Counted from the stretch's first letter, positions 31,303 through 42,336 are shown. The stretch: DNA of 64,000 nucleotides from Leclercia adecarboxylata (GCF_006171285.1 NZ_CP040889.1:496001-560000); one strand, 5' to 3'. Notes: generated by a model from the sequence alone, not told the origin. Made by a program: numbers and translations.

Positions 31303-32439
31303 TTAACGAACCGGGTGGTGAACGGCGTTGAAACCCAGCTTATGCAGCAGCGATGCCGCAGCAGGGTCATCACACATCACATACAGGGAAGACCATTCGC
31401 GGCGCTCAACGTAATGCTTACGCAGCTTGTCAAATTCACCCGGCGTACCCGCTACTTTTCGCAGCAGCGCGTCATCGCGGCGCACATCATACACTAAATG
31501 CACCAGCCTTTTCAGCGTTCCCTGATCCAGCGTGCCGTGCAGGGTGATGCGACCAAAATCCGGGGTTGGCAGCAGCGTGTCCAGCGCTACCTGCTGGGAT
31601 TTGCCAATAAAGGTGCTGTACGCCTCGAACACCTGGGTAGTACCGCGGGCTTTGCCTTCGAGGGTGTAGCCCGCAATGTGCGCGGTGCCGATATCCACTT
31701 TATCCAGCAGGGCCATGTTGAGATCCGGCTCCGGTTCCCAAACGTCCAGCACCACGCTGAGATCCTGCCCGGCCTCCAGGCGCTGCAGCAACGCCGCGTT
31801 GTCCACCACCGGACCACGGCAGGCATTAATCAGAATGGTGCCCGGCTTCAGGCGGCTAATCAGCGCGTCATCTGCCAGATGGTGCGATTTATACGGCCCG
31901 TCCTTAAACAGCGGCGTATGGAAGGTGAGCACGTCACACTCGGCCACCAGCTCATCCAGGCTGCGGAAATCCCCTTCATCACCACGGTCAGCGCGGGGGG
32001 GATCGCACAGCAGCGTGCGGATGCCTAACGCCTCAAGGCGTTTTTGCAGTCGGCTGCCTACGTTACCCACGCCGACAATGCCAACGGTCCGGCTGGTGAG
32101 AGTAAAGCCGTCGCGCTCGGCCAGCATCAGCAGGGATGAGAAAACATACTCCACGACGGCAATAGCGTTACAGCCCGGCGCGGCGGAAAAGCCAATCCCG
32201 GCCTGCTTCAGCCACGCGTCATCCACATGATCGGTTCCCGCGGTTGCCGTGCCGACAAACTTCACACCTTTGCCAGACAGCAGCGCCTCATTCACTTTGG
32301 TCACCGAGCGCACCATCAGGGCGTCGGCATCATCCAGCTCGGCGAGCGGAATGGGGCGTCCGGGAACGGCCTTAACCTCACCCAGGCGGCTAAAGAGCTC
32401 GCGGGCGTAAGGCATATTTTCATCAACGAGGATTTTCAC
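31303..32439 (-). CDS. pdxB: Erythronate-4-phosphate dehydrogenase PdxB
   Basis: Second step of pyridoxal phosphate synthesis: 4-phosphoerythronate to 2-oxo-3-hydroxy-4-phosphobutanoate. It has 378 residues, as in E. coli. NAD-binding motif is [12 protein letters not shown] (120-131). The D-2-hydroxyacid dehydrogenase catalytic triad is intact: Arg208, Glu237, His254. It has the C-terminal dimerisation domain seen in PdxB. It heads the operon and is divergent from flk. Confidence 0.97.
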   Translation of the reverse strand: MKILVDENMPYARELFSRLGEVKAVPGRPIPLAELDDADALMVRSVTKVNEALLSGKGVKFVGTATAGTDHVDDAWLKQAGIGFSAAPGCNAIAVVEYVFSSLLMLAERDGFTLTSRTVGIVGVGNVGSRLQKRLEALGIRTLLCDPPRADRGDEGDFRSLDELVAECDVLTFHTPLFKDGPYKSHHLADDALISRLKPGTILINACRGPVVDNAALLQRLEAGQDLSVVLDVWEPEPDLNMALLDKVDIGTAHIAGYTLEGKARGTTQVFEAYSTFIGKSQQVALDTLLPTPDFGRITLHGTLDQGTLKRLVHLVYDVRRDDALLRKVAGTPGEFDKLRKHYVERREWSSLYVMCDDPAAASLLHKLGFNAVHHPVR

Positions 32440-32523
32440 GTCTGAGTACCTGTTTGAGAGGAAGTTATCCGGTCAAGTGTGCCATAATCTGGCCGCCAGG
32501 CATATACGTAAACCTGGTTAACG

Positions 32524-33558
32524 ATGAGTAACGAATTTAAGGATTTTTTGCCGATGCAGCCCATTTCAGGTACGCCGCCACAACCTCCGGGTGATGGCCC
32601 GCGTCCATCCCACGTCGCGGGTGAACAGCCCCTCTCCACACAGCAACGCACTGTACTGGAACGTCTGATCACCCGGCTGATTGCCCTGACGTCGCAGCAG
32701 AATGCGGAAGTGTGGGCCGGAGTCAAGCACGATCTGGGAATGAAGAGTGATGCGCCCATGCTGTCGCGCCACTTCCCTGCTGCAGAGCAAAACCTCAACC
32801 AGCGCCTGAATACTGCCCAGCAAAATCACACCACCCGCCAGATGGTCTCCCAGCTGACGGAGCTGCTGAATCTGGGTAATAACCGTCAGGCGGCCAGCGA
32901 TTTTATTCGCCAGCAGTATGGCCAGACGGCCCTGAACCAGCTGACGCCCGAGCAGCTCAAAACGGTACTGACGCTGCTGCAAAATAACCAGCTTGCGATC
33001 CCGCAGCCGCAGCAGCGCCCGGCGACGGAACGCCCGTTGCAGCCGGCGGAGCACAACACGCTGAAGCAGATGGTGACCAAACTTGCCGCCGCCACGGGCG
33101 AGCCAACCAAACTGATCTGGCAGTCGATGCTGGAGCTGTCGGGAGTAAAGGCGGGAGAGTTGATACCGGCCAGGCAGTTTACCCATCTTGCCACCTGGCT
33201 GCAGGCGCGCCAGACGCTGAGCACCCAGAGCGCACCAACCCTGCACACCCTGCAGGCCGCGCTGAAACAGCCGCTTGAACCCCAGGAGTGGGACAACATT
33301 CAGGATTATGCCCGACAGACCTGGCAGGCGACGCCGCAGACGGTGCTGACCACTGCCCAGGTTCAGGATCTGCTCAATGAGATCTTCACCCGCCGCAGCG
33401 AGCGGGAGAGTGGCACGCTGGAAGTGCGTAATATCCAGCCGATCTACAGCCCGCTGTTTGCCCCGGTGGTCGAGACCTTCAAATCCCTGTCAGCCCGACC
33501 TGGCCTGATGCTGGTCGCCCTGCTGGTAGCAATGGCGCTAATCTGGCTGGTGATTTAA
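32524..33558 (+). CDS. flk: Flagellar biosynthesis switch protein Flk
   Basis: Membrane-anchored regulator that prevents early secretion of FlgM before P- and L-ring completion (Salmonella). It has 344 residues (E. coli 331). It has a Gln/Thr-rich cytoplasmic body (about 1-315, many QQN/QQR and Leu-rich helices) and a single C-terminal transmembrane anchor (about 325-344, LMLVALLVAMALIWLVI). It begins MSNEFKDFLPMQPISG, as in E. coli. In E. coli yfcJ follows; here a terminator and fabB follow. Confidence 0.93.
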   Translation: MSNEFKDFLPMQPISGTPPQPPGDGPRPSHVAGEQPLSTQQRTVLERLITRLIALTSQQNAEVWAGVKHDLGMKSDAPMLSRHFPAAEQNLNQRLNTAQQNHTTRQMVSQLTELLNLGNNRQAASDFIRQQYGQTALNQLTPEQLKTVLTLLQNNQLAIPQPQQRPATERPLQPAEHNTLKQMVTKLAAATGEPTKLIWQSMLELSGVKAGELIPARQFTHLATWLQARQTLSTQSAPTLHTLQAALKQPLEPQEWDNIQDYARQTWQATPQTVLTTAQVQDLLNEIFTRRSERESGTLEVRNIQPIYSPLFAPVVETFKSLSARPGLMLVALLVAMALIWLVI

Positions 33559-33561
33559 AAC

Positions 33562-33590
33562 AAAAAAGGGAGCCATCAGGCTCCCTTTTG
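33562..33590. terminator. Bidirectional terminator between flk and fabB
   Basis: AAAAAAGGGAGCC/GGCTCCCTTTT stem with an ATCA loop and T runs both ways, between two convergent genes. Confidence 0.9.
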
Positions 33591-33606
33591 ACATCCGGCG
33601 CAGTCA

Positions 33607-34824
33607 TTACGCTTTCAGCTTACGCATTACCAGCGTGGCGTTGGTGCCGCCGAAACCGAAGCTGTTAGACATCACGGTATTCAGTTCACGCTCGGTTGTC
33701 GCGGTAACGATGTTCAGGCCAGCAGCCTGCTCATCCAGCTCTTCAACGTTGATGCTTGGGGCGATGAAGCCGTGTTCCAGCATCAGCAGGGAGTAGATAG
33801 CTTCCTGCACGCCAGCCGCACCCAGAGAGTGACCGGTCATGGCTTTGGTTGCAGAGATAGCCGGGCTGTTGTCGCCGAACACTTCGCGGATTGCACCCAG
33901 CTCTTTCACGTCGCCTACCGGCGTAGAGGTACCGTGGGAGTTCAGGTAGTCGATTGGCGTATCCAGGCCGTGCATGGCCATCTTCATGCAGCGCACAGCG
34001 CCTTCACCTGATGGTGCAACCATGTCTGCGCCATCGGACGTTGCGCCGTAGCCTACGATCTCAGCGTAGATATGCGCGCCACGGGCCAGAGCGTGCTCCA
34101 GCTCTTCAACCACAACCATACCGCCGCCGCCAGCGATTACGAAACCGTCACGGTTTGCGTCGTAGGTACGGGAGGCTTTTTCCGGACATTCGTTGTATTT
34201 GGTGGACAGTGCGCCCATCGCGTCGAACTCACAGGCCATTTCCCAGCCCAGCTCTTCACCGCCGCCAGCAAATACGATGTCCTGTTTACCCAGTTGGATC
34301 TGCTCAACCGCGTTACCGATACAGTGTGCAGATGTCGCACAGGCGGAGCTGATGGAGTAGTTTACGCCGTGGATTTTGAACGGGGTCGCCAGGCACGCGG
34401 AAACCGCTGAACCCATGGCTTTGGTCACAACGTATGGACCGACCGCTTTCAGGCCGCGTGGGCTACGCATGGCGTCAGCACCGAATACCTGGGCTTTAGA
34501 CGAGCCGCCGGAACCGGCAATCAGACCCACACGCGGGTTGTTCTGGTAAACGTCTTCACTCAGGCCAGCGTCAGCAATCGCTTCCTGCATGGAGAGATAG
34601 GCGTAGATGGAGGCATCGTTCATGAAACGGACCACTTTGCGATCGATCATGCCCGTGGTGTCCAGTTTTACATTACCCCAAACGTGGCTACGCATGCCGG
34701 AATCTTTAAACTCTTCAGAGAAGGTGATCCCGGAGCGTCCTTCACGCAGAGATGCCAGGACTTCCTGCTGGTTATTACCGATGCTGGAAACGATGCCCAA
34801 GCCAGTAATCACTGCACGTTTCAT
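33607..34824 (-). CDS. fabB: Beta-ketoacyl-[ACP] synthase I FabB
   Basis: Elongating condensing enzyme essential for unsaturated fatty acid synthesis. It has 405 residues (E. coli 406; one residue shorter in the GSGGSSKAQ loop). The active-site Cys162 (E. coli 163) is in [12 protein letters not shown], and the two His are in [12 protein letters not shown] and [11 protein letters not shown]. Codon bias is high. It has a FabR site and an adjoining FadR site 48-81 bases upstream of the start. Confidence 0.98.
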   Translation of the reverse strand: MKRAVITGLGIVSSIGNNQQEVLASLREGRSGITFSEEFKDSGMRSHVWGNVKLDTTGMIDRKVVRFMNDASIYAYLSMQEAIADAGLSEDVYQNNPRVGLIAGSGGSSKAQVFGADAMRSPRGLKAVGPYVVTKAMGSAVSACLATPFKIHGVNYSISSACATSAHCIGNAVEQIQLGKQDIVFAGGGEELGWEMACEFDAMGALSTKYNECPEKASRTYDANRDGFVIAGGGGMVVVEELEHALARGAHIYAEIVGYGATSDGADMVAPSGEGAVRCMKMAMHGLDTPIDYLNSHGTSTPVGDVKELGAIREVFGDNSPAISATKAMTGHSLGAAGVQEAIYSLLMLEHGFIAPSINVEELDEQAAGLNIVTATTERELNTVMSNSFGFGGTNATLVMRKLKA

Positions 34825-34871
34825 TCAATACCTCTGTAAGTCGCACTATTTTAAGTTTCGAGTCGCACAAT

Positions 34872-34889
34872 AGCGTACACTTGTACGCC
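34872..34889 (-). promoter_or_regulatory. FabR operator of fabB
   Basis: Palindrome AGCGTACACTTGTACGCC corresponds to the FabR (YijC) site known at E. coli fabA/fabB, where FabR represses when unsaturated acyl thioesters are plentiful. It lies 48-65 bases upstream of the fabB start. Confidence 0.8.
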
Positions 34890-34905
34890 GAACAAGTCCG
34901 ATCAG
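34890..34905 (-). promoter_or_regulatory. FadR activator site of fabB
   Basis: Minus strand CTGATCGGACTTGTTC, directly next to the FabR operator, equals the known fabA/fabB FadR activation site. FadR bound here activates fabB in the absence of long-chain acyl-CoA. Confidence 0.75.
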
Positions 34906-34982
34906 CCAATTTCTGCGGAAATTTGCACCAACAGACGCACATCGTTAAGATCGCGGCACAGCCTGTCAGACGAGTAACTTAC

Positions 34983-36983
34983 GTGAAACAAAACGCCATA
35001 CAACCTGCCAACCTCGAATTCAACGCTGAGGGTACACCTGTTTCCCGAGATTTTGATGATGTCTACTTCTCTAATGATAACGGACTGGAAGAGACACGTT
35101 ATGTTTTCCTCGACGGAAACCAGCTGAATTCCCGTTTTCCGCTGCATCCCCGCGATCTGTTTGTGGTGGCCGAGAGCGGATTTGGCACCGGGCTGAATTT
35201 TCTCACCCTCTGGCAAGCCTTCGATCGCTTCCGTGCAGCTCACCCTGACGCTACGCTGCAAAGGTTACATTTCATCAGTTTCGAGAAATTTCCGCTGGCC
35301 GCCGACGATCTGCGTCTGGCGCACCAGCACTGGCCGGAACTGGCGCCCTGGGCGGAACAGCTCCAGGCCCAGTGGCCGCTGCCCGTCGCGGGCTGCCATC
35401 GTCTGCTGCTGGACGGCGGGCGCATCACGCTCGATATCTGGCTCGGTGATATCAATGAGCTCACCGACAGGCTGGATGACTCCCTGAATCAGCAGGTCGA
35501 TGCCTGGTTCCTCGACGGCTTTGCCCCGTCCAAAAATCCGGATATGTGGAACGCGCAGCTGTTTGCTGCCATGGCTCGTCTGGTCCGGCCGGGCGGGACG
35601 CTCGCCACCTTTACCTGCGCCGGATTTGTCCGTCGCGGCCTGCAGGAGGCGGGCTTCAGGGTGCAAAAAACCAAAGGCTTTGGCCGCAAGCGCGAAATGC
35701 TCATCGGGGTGATGGAGCAGGATCTTCCCTCCCCTGCCCGCACGCCGTGGTTTACCCGTACGCCCTGCAACGGGCGCGAAACCGCCGTCGTGGGCGGCGG
35801 GATCGCCAGCGCCCTGCTGTCGCTGGCGCTGTTACGCCGTGGCTGGCAGGTGACACTCTACTGCGCCGACGATGCCCCGGCGGCGGGTGCCTCCGGCAAT
35901 CGTCAGGGGGCGCTCTATCCATTGCTGAGCGCACATGATGCCGCGCTGAGCCAGTTTTTCCCGGCGGCGTTTACCTTCGCCCGCCGCCTGTACGATGCCC
36001 TGCCGGTAGACTTTGATCATGCGTGGTGCGGCGTCACCCAGCTGGGCTGGGATGAGAAGAGCCAGAAAAAAATAGACCAGATGCTGGCCCTGGGCCTGCC
36101 GGAGCAGATCGCGGTGGCGGTGGATGCCGGACAGGTGCAAAAAAGCATCGGCGTGCCCACCGGCTGCGGCGGGATCCAGTATCCGCTCGGCGGCTGGCTG
36201 TGTCCGGCCCAACTCACCGCGGCGGTGATTACCCTGGCGCAGACCCTCGGCCTGCAGGTGCACTATGGCCGTCGGGTGAAATCACTGGAGCAGGCCGACA
36301 CCCGCTGGATGCTGGAGTTTGCCGACGGTGAGCGGGCGCAGCATGGCAGCGTGGTGCTGGCCAACGGACACGGGATCAGCCAGTTCAGCCAGACCGCCCA
36401 GCTGCCGGTTTACCCGGTGGGCGGCCAGGTGAGCCATATTCCGGCGGCTGAACACCTCAGCCAGCTGCGTCAGGTGCTCTGCTACGACGGCTATCTGACC
36501 CCGCAAAACCCGGTTAACGGTCAGCACTGCATCGGCGCAAGCTATCATCGCGGGCAGACCGAACCGCAGTACAGCGAAGAGGATCAGCAGAATAATCGCC
36601 AGCGTCTGATCGACTGTTTGCCGCAGGCAGCCTGGGCGCGTGAAGTGGATGTCAGCGCCGGTGAGGCGCGAAACGGTATTCGCTGTGCCACCCGCGATCA
36701 CCTGCCGATGACCGGTGCGGTGCCGGATTATGACGCCACCCTGGCGGCGTATCAGGATCTCGCTAATAACAAAGAGCAGGCGGTCAGCGCCCCGGAGTTT
36801 CGTAATCTGTTTGTGCTTGGCGGGCTGGGTTCACGCGGACTCTGTACGGCCCCGCTGACGGCGGAAGTGCTTGCCGCGCAGATGAGCAACGAGCCGATCC
36901 CGCTGGACAGCCATACGCTGGCGGCGCTCAATCCGAACCGGTTATGGGTGAGGAAGTTGTTAAAGGGGAAAATGGTCAAATAG
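34983..36983 (+). CDS. mnmC: tRNA U34 methyltransferase/FAD-dependent oxidoreductase MnmC
   Basis: Bifunctional enzyme finishing mnm5s2U34 in tRNA: the FAD-dependent C-terminal half removes the carboxymethyl group and the N-terminal half methylates with SAM. It has 666 residues (E. coli 668). N domain: [17 protein letters not shown] (SAM motif, about 60-76) and [17 protein letters not shown] domain: [20 protein letters not shown] (FAD motif, about 270) and [14 protein letters not shown]. The start is GTG at 34983, as in E. coli; upstream in-frame sequence overlaps the FadR site region. Confidence 0.95.
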   Translation: MKQNAIQPANLEFNAEGTPVSRDFDDVYFSNDNGLEETRYVFLDGNQLNSRFPLHPRDLFVVAESGFGTGLNFLTLWQAFDRFRAAHPDATLQRLHFISFEKFPLAADDLRLAHQHWPELAPWAEQLQAQWPLPVAGCHRLLLDGGRITLDIWLGDINELTDRLDDSLNQQVDAWFLDGFAPSKNPDMWNAQLFAAMARLVRPGGTLATFTCAGFVRRGLQEAGFRVQKTKGFGRKREMLIGVMEQDLPSPARTPWFTRTPCNGRETAVVGGGIASALLSLALLRRGWQVTLYCADDAPAAGASGNRQGALYPLLSAHDAALSQFFPAAFTFARRLYDALPVDFDHAWCGVTQLGWDEKSQKKIDQMLALGLPEQIAVAVDAGQVQKSIGVPTGCGGIQYPLGGWLCPAQLTAAVITLAQTLGLQVHYGRRVKSLEQADTRWMLEFADGERAQHGSVVLANGHGISQFSQTAQLPVYPVGGQVSHIPAAEHLSQLRQVLCYDGYLTPQNPVNGQHCIGASYHRGQTEPQYSEEDQQNNRQRLIDCLPQAAWAREVDVSAGEARNGIRCATRDHLPMTGAVPDYDATLAAYQDLANNKEQAVSAPEFRNLFVLGGLGSRGLCTAPLTAEVLAAQMSNEPIPLDSHTLAALNPNRLWVRKLLKGKMVK

Positions 36984-36995
36984 GTGCGGGCTGGG

Positions 36996-37032
36996 CCCCT
37001 CACCCTGACCCTCTCCCCATAGGGGAGAGGGA
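36996..37032. repeat. Dispersed GC-rich hairpin repeat, third copy
   Basis: CCCCTCACCCTGACCCTCTC... closed by TAGGGGAGAGGG. It is the same element family as 25545-25627, lying between convergent mnmC and yfcL. Confidence 0.8.
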
Positions 37033-37053
37033 ATAATTCGTGCGGAATATCAC

Positions 37054-37335
37054 CTACGCGTTTACGCTGGCTTTCTGAAACAACGTATCCCACATCCCCA
37101 GCACCAGAGACTGGTCGCGCGGAGAGAGTTCGCCCGCCAGAATGGCTTTTTCCAGGCTACGTGACACTTCAGCGTGCACCGCGTCTGGAGAGTGGTCGTC
37201 ACCGGCTTCCAGTTCGGCGACGGCGAGCGTCAGGTGACCACGCAGATAACCGCTGGCAAACAGTTCATCGTCACTGGCGTGCTCCACCATGTCATCAATT
37301 AATGCCAGAATGCGTGATTCAAATTCTGCGATCAT
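37054..37335 (-). CDS. yfcL: YfcL family protein
   Basis: Small conserved cytosolic helical protein of unknown function. It has 93 residues (E. coli 92) and is rich in Asp/Glu/Leu ([20 protein letters not shown]). It is the last gene of the prmB-aroC-mepA-yfcA-epmC-yfcL unit, 9 bases after epmC. I recognise no catalytic motif. Confidence 0.92.
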   Translation of the reverse strand: MIAEFESRILALIDDMVEHASDDELFASGYLRGHLTLAVAELEAGDDHSPDAVHAEVSRSLEKAILAGELSPRDQSLVLGMWDTLFQKASVNA

Positions 37336-37344
37336 CTTCTTTCC

Positions 37345-37893
37345 TCAGTTAAGATCTTCCGGCCACGGGAAGCATTCCGCCGTGATCTCCGGCGTGTGGT
37401 AATAATTCTGTAAAGCCTTGATCAAGCGTGCCGGACGTTCCGGAATGCCTTTCTCAAGATACTCCATCACCTGCGCGTGAACGCGGCGCTGGAAGACAAT
37501 ACGGTCTGGCTCGAAGTCGCCTTCGAGGTTGTCACAGCTGACGTTAAACGGGAATCCTGCCGCCACGCACAGCAGCCACTCCAGCGCCTGGGGTTTGACC
37601 TCTACATCTTCAAACTGCCCCTGGGTCGCGGCGTCGCGGCCGTCCGGGCAGTACCAGTAGCCAAAGTCCACCAGCTCGCGACGCGCTTTTCCTGCGATAC
37701 ACCAGTGCGATATTTCATGCAAACCGCTGGCATAAAAGCCGTGAGCGAACACAATCCGGTTGTACGGCACTTCCGCATCTGCAGGAAGATAGATCGGTTC
37801 GTCGTCGCCTTTAATCAGACGGGTATTAAAATCTTCCGCGAAGCAGCCGTTGAAAACCTCAATCAGCTGTTCGTATTTATGCGTACTGTTCAT
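37345..37893 (-). CDS. epmC: Elongation factor P hydroxylase EpmC
   Basis: Hydroxylates the beta-lysylated lysine of elongation factor P (last step after EpmB and EpmA). It has 182 residues, as in E. coli (YfcM). Putative metal ligands are HEISHWCIAG (about 57-66) and the downstream acidic/His set typical of the family. The start shares a base with the yfcA stop (overlap of one), so the two are coupled. In the aroC operon. Confidence 0.94.
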   Translation of the reverse strand: MNSTHKYEQLIEVFNGCFAEDFNTRLIKGDDEPIYLPADAEVPYNRIVFAHGFYASGLHEISHWCIAGKARRELVDFGYWYCPDGRDAATQGQFEDVEVKPQALEWLLCVAAGFPFNVSCDNLEGDFEPDRIVFQRRVHAQVMEYLEKGIPERPARLIKALQNYYHTPEITAECFPWPEDLN

Positions 37894-38702
37894 TAGTTCA
37901 TCCCCAACCAGTGGAGGATCTCCTGTCCGTGGCTGTCATAAAGAAGTTTGGCACTCATTACGGCCGAGACAATGACAATCATCGGACGAATGAGCTGTTG
38001 CCCTTTGCTTAACACCAGGCGCGAACCTGCCCGCGCGCCCAGAAATTGTCCGGCCATCATCACAAATCCGGTCGCCCAGATCACCTTGCCGCCGATGATA
38101 AACAGCAGCAGACCGCCGAGGTTCGAGGTGGCGTTCAGCACTTTGGCATGGGCGGTGGATTTGGCGAGGTTAAAACCGGCCAGGGTCACGAACGCCAGGG
38201 CGTAAAACGACCCGGCGCCCGGGCCGAAGAAACCGTCATAAAAGCCGACACAGCCACCGGCAATCAGCGCAAACGGCAATCCGTGCAGGCGGCGCTGCCG
38301 ATCCTCTTCGCCAAGCTTTGGCATCAGTAAAAAGTAGAGGCCAATACAGATAACGAGGATGGGTAAGATCTGGCGCAGTATATCGGACTGCACATGCTGC
38401 ACCAGCAGCGCACCGCTGGTTGAGCCGATAAAGGTCATCAGGATATTGAGCTTCTGGTCGGCGAGGCTCACTACCTTGCGGCGGATAAAATAGATCGAGG
38501 CGGATAACGATCCGCCGCACGCCTGCAGCTTGTTGGTCGCCAGCGCCTGCGCCGGGCTCATCCCCGCCGCCAGCAGGGCCGGAACGGTTAACAGCCCGCC
38601 GCCGCCCGCCAGTGCATCAATAAAACCGGCCAGCATAGCGATAAAAAACAGCGCCACCAGCAGCAGCGGCGATACCATAAACAACTCAGCAAATTGGTCC
38701 AT
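37893..38702 (-). CDS. yfcA: TauE/SafE family membrane transporter YfcA
   Basis: Inner-membrane protein of the TauE/SafE (UPF0721) sulfonate/organic anion exporter family; substrate unknown. It has 269 residues, about eight helices, with family motif AGFIDALAGGGGLLTVPALLAAG (about 23-45; quoted here only by its key Gly run GGGG and the FxD acidic site). Its start overlaps the mepA stop by one base and it is coupled to epmC downstream. Confidence 0.9.
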   Translation of the reverse strand: MDQFAELFMVSPLLLVALFFIAMLAGFIDALAGGGGLLTVPALLAAGMSPAQALATNKLQACGGSLSASIYFIRRKVVSLADQKLNILMTFIGSTSGALLVQHVQSDILRQILPILVICIGLYFLLMPKLGEEDRQRRLHGLPFALIAGGCVGFYDGFFGPGAGSFYALAFVTLAGFNLAKSTAHAKVLNATSNLGGLLLFIIGGKVIWATGFVMMAGQFLGARAGSRLVLSKGQQLIRPMIVIVSAVMSAKLLYDSHGQEILHWLGMN

Positions 38703-39526
38703 TAAAGTACATGCTCATCCAGTAGCGCCTGGCAGGAAGGCGGCAACGGAGGTGGTGTCTTCTTCTCAGGCTTAGAGGTTCCAGGCTTGGCCGGTTCAAA
38801 CCAGCTTTGCAGTTCGTAACCACAGCCATCGCCAGGCGGTGGCAGCGGCTGATCTTCGCATTCCAGGCTGTTCGCCGGGCAGCGCAGACGCACGTGCATA
38901 TGCGCACGGTGCTGGAACCACGGCCGCACTTTACGCAGCCAGTCTCGGTCGGTTCCGGCATCTTCGCAAAGCTGCTGCTTGATGGCCGGGTTAACGAAGA
39001 TGCGCGTGACGTCGTTATCTTTTGCCGCCAGCTTGATCATGGCGGAAACATCCTGCGACCAGAGCGACGGCACCACACGCTTGCCGTCGCTGGCGACCAG
39101 ATCGAGCGCCTGGGGCTTCAGCAACTGGGCCGAGGTCCAGCGGGTTTTCGGCAGCTGCAGGAAGATATCCACGTCCAGCCCGGTTTGATGGCTGGCATGG
39201 CCGCCGTTAAAGCGTCCGCCTGCCGGCATCCCCATATCGCCAATCAGCACCGCGCCTAGCCCCAGGTTATGCACCTGGTTGCTGAGGCGCTGAATAAACA
39301 GCACCAGATCCGGGTGACCAAAGTAGCGGCGCTGATCGGTGCGCATCACCTGATACGTGGAGGACTGCTGCGGCAGCGATTCTGCGCCTACGATACAGCC
39401 ATTAGAGAACCCGCCGATGGACTGGGCGCTGCCCGCCACCGGGTGGGTGATTTTTTGCCACGGCGTTGCCGCCAGAGCGGTCCCGCTGGCAAGCAGCGCC
39501 AGCAGAGCAATTGCGGTTTTTTTCAT
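38702..39526 (-). CDS. mepA: Penicillin-insensitive murein endopeptidase MepA
   Basis: Periplasmic LAS/M74 zinc metallopeptidase that cleaves D-Ala-meso-DAP cross-links in murein. It has 274 residues. The signal peptide ends near residue 19 ([10 protein letters not shown]). Zinc ligands are visible in [13 protein letters not shown] (His110, Asp120 in E. coli) and the C-terminal HRAHMHVRL (His209, His211 region). Three disulfides (Cys pairs) are expected. The start at 39526 matches E. coli; upstream in-frame start at 39649 lies inside aroC. It is 2 bases after aroC. Confidence 0.96.
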   Translation of the reverse strand: MKKTAIALLALLASGTALAATPWQKITHPVAGSAQSIGGFSNGCIVGAESLPQQSSTYQVMRTDQRRYFGHPDLVLFIQRLSNQVHNLGLGAVLIGDMGMPAGGRFNGGHASHQTGLDVDIFLQLPKTRWTSAQLLKPQALDLVASDGKRVVPSLWSQDVSAMIKLAAKDNDVTRIFVNPAIKQQLCEDAGTDRDWLRKVRPWFQHRAHMHVRLRCPANSLECEDQPLPPPGDGCGYELQSWFEPAKPGTSKPEKKTPPPLPPSCQALLDEHVL

Positions 39527-39528
39527 GG

Positions 39529-40614
39529 TTACCAGCGTGGAATGGTGGTCGTCACATCCGCATTCTGCGCGCGCTGGCGCAGGAAGTGATCCATCAGCAC
39601 GATCGCCAGCATCGCTTCGGCGATGGGCACTGCGCGGATCCCGACGCACGGATCGTGACGTCCTTTGGTGATCATCTCAACTTCTTCGCCAGAGCGGTTA
39701 ATGGTGTGGCCCGGCACGGTAATGCTGGAGGTTGGTTTCAGCGCAATGTTAGCCACAATCTGCTGCCCGCTGCTGATGCCGCCCAGAATGCCGCCCGCGT
39801 GATTGCTCTGGAAGCCCTCTTTAGTAATTTCGTCGCGGTTCTGGCTGCCGCGAAGCGCCACCACGTCAAAACCGTCGCCAATCTCTACCCCTTTCACCGC
39901 GTTGATGCTCATCATCGCATGGGCAATGTCGGCGTCGAGGCGGTCAAAGACCGGCTCACCCCAGCCCGGCGGAACGCCGTCGGCCACGACCGTGACTTTG
40001 GCACCAATGGAGTCACCCTCTTTTTTCAGGGCGCGCATCAGTTCGTCCAGCGCTTCCAGCTTCGAGGCATCGGCGCAGAAGAACGGGTTCTGTTCAACCT
40101 GATCCCAGTCTTCGATCGCCAGCGGAATGTCGCCCATCTGGGTCAGGCAGCCGCGAATGACAATACCAAACTTCTGCGCCAGGTATTTTTTAGCAATGGC
40201 GCCTGCCGCCACGCGCATGGCGGTTTCACGGGCGGAGGAGCGTCCGCCGCCGCGATAGTCACGAAAACCGTATTTCTGTTCGTAGGTATAGTCAGCGTGG
40301 CCCGGGCGGAACACATCCTTGATGGCGCCGTAGTCCTGGGAGCGCTGATCGGTATTCTCAATCAGCAGGCCGATGCTGGTGCCGGTAGTGCGTCCTTCAA
40401 AGACGCCTGACAGGATTTTGACTTGATCCGGCTCGCGGCGCTGGGTGGTATAGCGCGAGGTGCCCGGGCGGCGCCTGTCGAGATCGTGCTGTAAATCAGC
40501 TTCGGTCAGTTCGATGCCAGGCGGTACGCCATCAACGATGCAACCCAGCGCCAGCCCGTGCGACTCGCCAAACGTGGTCACACGAAATAATTGTCCAATA
40601 CTGTTTCCTGCCAT
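39529..40614 (-). CDS. aroC: Chorismate synthase AroC
   Basis: Last step of the shikimate pathway: EPSP to chorismate, needing reduced FMN. It has 361 residues. Signatures are [14 protein letters not shown] (16-29), the His10 region [33 protein letters not shown] and [22 protein letters not shown] 40614 is preferred over GTG 40617, because GGAG is 5 bases upstream of the former. It belongs to the prmB-aroC-mepA-yfcA-epmC-yfcL operon. Confidence 0.97.
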   Translation of the reverse strand: MAGNSIGQLFRVTTFGESHGLALGCIVDGVPPGIELTEADLQHDLDRRRPGTSRYTTQRREPDQVKILSGVFEGRTTGTSIGLLIENTDQRSQDYGAIKDVFRPGHADYTYEQKYGFRDYRGGGRSSARETAMRVAAGAIAKKYLAQKFGIVIRGCLTQMGDIPLAIEDWDQVEQNPFFCADASKLEALDELMRALKKEGDSIGAKVTVVADGVPPGWGEPVFDRLDADIAHAMMSINAVKGVEIGDGFDVVALRGSQNRDEITKEGFQSNHAGGILGGISSGQQIVANIALKPTSSITVPGHTINRSGEEVEMITKGRHDPCVGIRAVPIAEAMLAIVLMDHFLRQRAQNADVTTTIPRW

Positions 40615-40669
40615 CACGGCTCCGTTTTCGTTGTTCTGTGTTTGAGCTTTCTGTGTTTGCGCAATGTGA

Positions 40670-40687
40670 AACGGGCCGAAGCCCGTT
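40670..40687 (-). repeat. Hairpin in the prmB-aroC gap
   Basis: AACGGGC/GCCCGTT stem with a short loop, a few bases past the prmB stop. No T run, so an mRNA structure rather than a full terminator. Confidence 0.55.
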
Positions 40688-40690
40688 GGA

Positions 40691-41623
40691 TTAATCTTTG
40701 TAGATGCTGAAGTGCTCGCGCGCGACGAGAAGCTGCGCTTTGGTCAGCATGAAGACGCCGTCGCCACCGTTGTCGAACTCGAGCCAGGTGAACGGCACAT
40801 CCGGATATTGCTCCATCAGATGTACCATGCTGTTACCGACTTCACAAATCAGAATACCGTCATCGGTCAGATAATCCGGCGCGCAGGCCAGTATACGGCG
40901 GGTCAGCTTCAGGCCGTCGGAGCCGGAAGCCAGTCCCAGCTCAGGTTCATGGCGGTATTCGTTTGGCAGATCGGACATATCTTCTGCATCGACGTACGGT
41001 GGATTGGTCACAATCAGGTCGTACTGCACTTTCGGCAGGTCACGGAAAAGATCGGAACGGATCGGCGTGACGTGATGGATCAGACCGTGTTCTTCAATGT
41101 TGTGTTCCGCTACCGCCAGCGCGTCAGGGGAGATATCCACGGCGTCCACTTCCGCATCCGGGAAGGAATAAGCGCAGGCAATGGCGATGCAGCCGCTGCC
41201 GGTGCACATATCGAGGATATGCTCAGGCTGATGGTCAATCAGGCCGGCGAAATGGTTATTGATCAGTTCACCAATCGGCGAGCGCGGCACCAGCACGCGT
41301 TCATCGACAAAGAATTCATGGCCGCAGAACCAGGCTTTGTTGGTGAGGTAGGCCACCGGGATGCGCTCGTTAACGCGACGGATCACGCGCTCAACGATAC
41401 GGTGTTTTTCACTGGAGGTGAGGCGCGCAGAACGCATATCTTCAGGGATATCCAGCGGCAGATAGAGTGACGGCAACACCAGCTGTACCGCCTCATCCCA
41501 CGGGTTGTCGGTACCGTGACCGTACCAGATATTGGCCGCGCTGAAACGGCTGACCGCCCAACGCAACATGTCCTGAATGGTTTGCAGCTCATTCACCGCT
41601 TCATCGACAAAAATTTTATCCAC
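40691..41623 (-). CDS. prmB: Ribosomal protein uL3 (L3) glutamine methyltransferase PrmB
   Basis: SAM-dependent methyltransferase that modifies Gln150 of ribosomal protein L3. It has 310 residues, as in E. coli. SAM motif [17 protein letters not shown] (about 136-152) and the catalytic NPPY (about 200-206, [13 protein letters not shown]). The start GTG 41623 is chosen: [10 protein letters not shown] aligns with E. coli and TGGAG sits 7-8 bases upstream; an ATG at 41752 would run back into the smrB promoter. Divergent from smrB. Confidence 0.94.
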   Translation of the reverse strand: MDKIFVDEAVNELQTIQDMLRWAVSRFSAANIWYGHGTDNPWDEAVQLVLPSLYLPLDIPEDMRSARLTSSEKHRIVERVIRRVNERIPVAYLTNKAWFCGHEFFVDERVLVPRSPIGELINNHFAGLIDHQPEHILDMCTGSGCIAIACAYSFPDAEVDAVDISPDALAVAEHNIEEHGLIHHVTPIRSDLFRDLPKVQYDLIVTNPPYVDAEDMSDLPNEYRHEPELGLASGSDGLKLTRRILACAPDYLTDDGILICEVGNSMVHLMEQYPDVPFTWLEFDNGGDGVFMLTKAQLLVAREHFSIYKD

Positions 41624-41780
41624 TATGTTCTCCAGGGCATGCTCGCTAAATTTTCGGCGGCTAGTGTGCCATGAAGACGGCGATAAATCAGCACTGTCGC
41701 TAACGGCTTGCGGGTAAAAAATGCGTTTTGCCGTACGGCGAGTCAGGTACACTGTCGGAAATAAGAGATGAGACGGACAT

Positions 41781-42332
41781 ATGAAAAAGAAAACATCCTT
41801 GAGCCAGGAGGATCAAACGCTGTTTCGTCAGCTGATGACAGGCACGCGTAAAATCAAGCAGGACACCATCGTCCACCGCCCGCTGCGTAAAAAAGTGAGT
41901 GAAGTTCCCGTAAAACGGTTGCTGCAGGAGCAGGCCGACGCCAGCCACTATTTTTCCGACGAGTTTCAGCCGCTGCTGAATACGGAAGGCGCCGTGAAAT
42001 ACGTGCGGTCGGACGTCAGCCACTTCGAGCTGAAAAAATTGCGTCGTGGGGATTATTCGCCGGAGCTGTTTCTCGATCTACACGGGTTAACCCAGATGCA
42101 GGCGAAACAGGAGCTGGGCGCGCTGATTGCCGCCTGCCGCCGGGAACATGTCTTTTGTGCCTGCGTGATGCACGGCCACGGCAAACATATTCTTAAGCAG
42201 CAAACCCCGCTGTGGCTGGCTCAGCATCCACACGTGATGGCTTTTCATCAGGCACCCAAAGAGTACGGCGGAGATGCCGCATTGCTGGTGTTGATTGAAG
42301 TAGAAGAGTGGCAACCGCCTGAGCTGCCCTGA
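41781..42332 (+). CDS. smrB: Ribosome rescue endonuclease SmrB
   Basis: Smr-domain endonuclease that recognises collided ribosomes and cleaves mRNA between them in E. coli (YfcN). It has 183 residues, as in E. coli. The catalytic DLH motif is intact (Asp99-Leu100-His101, LFLDLHGLT), and the GHG loop (about 140-142, [11 protein letters not shown]) is present. The N-terminal hook (about 1-80) that contacts the collided ribosome is also conserved. It is divergent from prmB and convergent with sixA. Confidence 0.95.
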   Translation: MKKKTSLSQEDQTLFRQLMTGTRKIKQDTIVHRPLRKKVSEVPVKRLLQEQADASHYFSDEFQPLLNTEGAVKYVRSDVSHFELKKLRRGDYSPELFLDLHGLTQMQAKQELGALIAACRREHVFCACVMHGHGKHILKQQTPLWLAQHPHVMAFHQAPKEYGGDAALLVLIEVEEWQPPELP

Positions 42333-42336
42333 GAGG

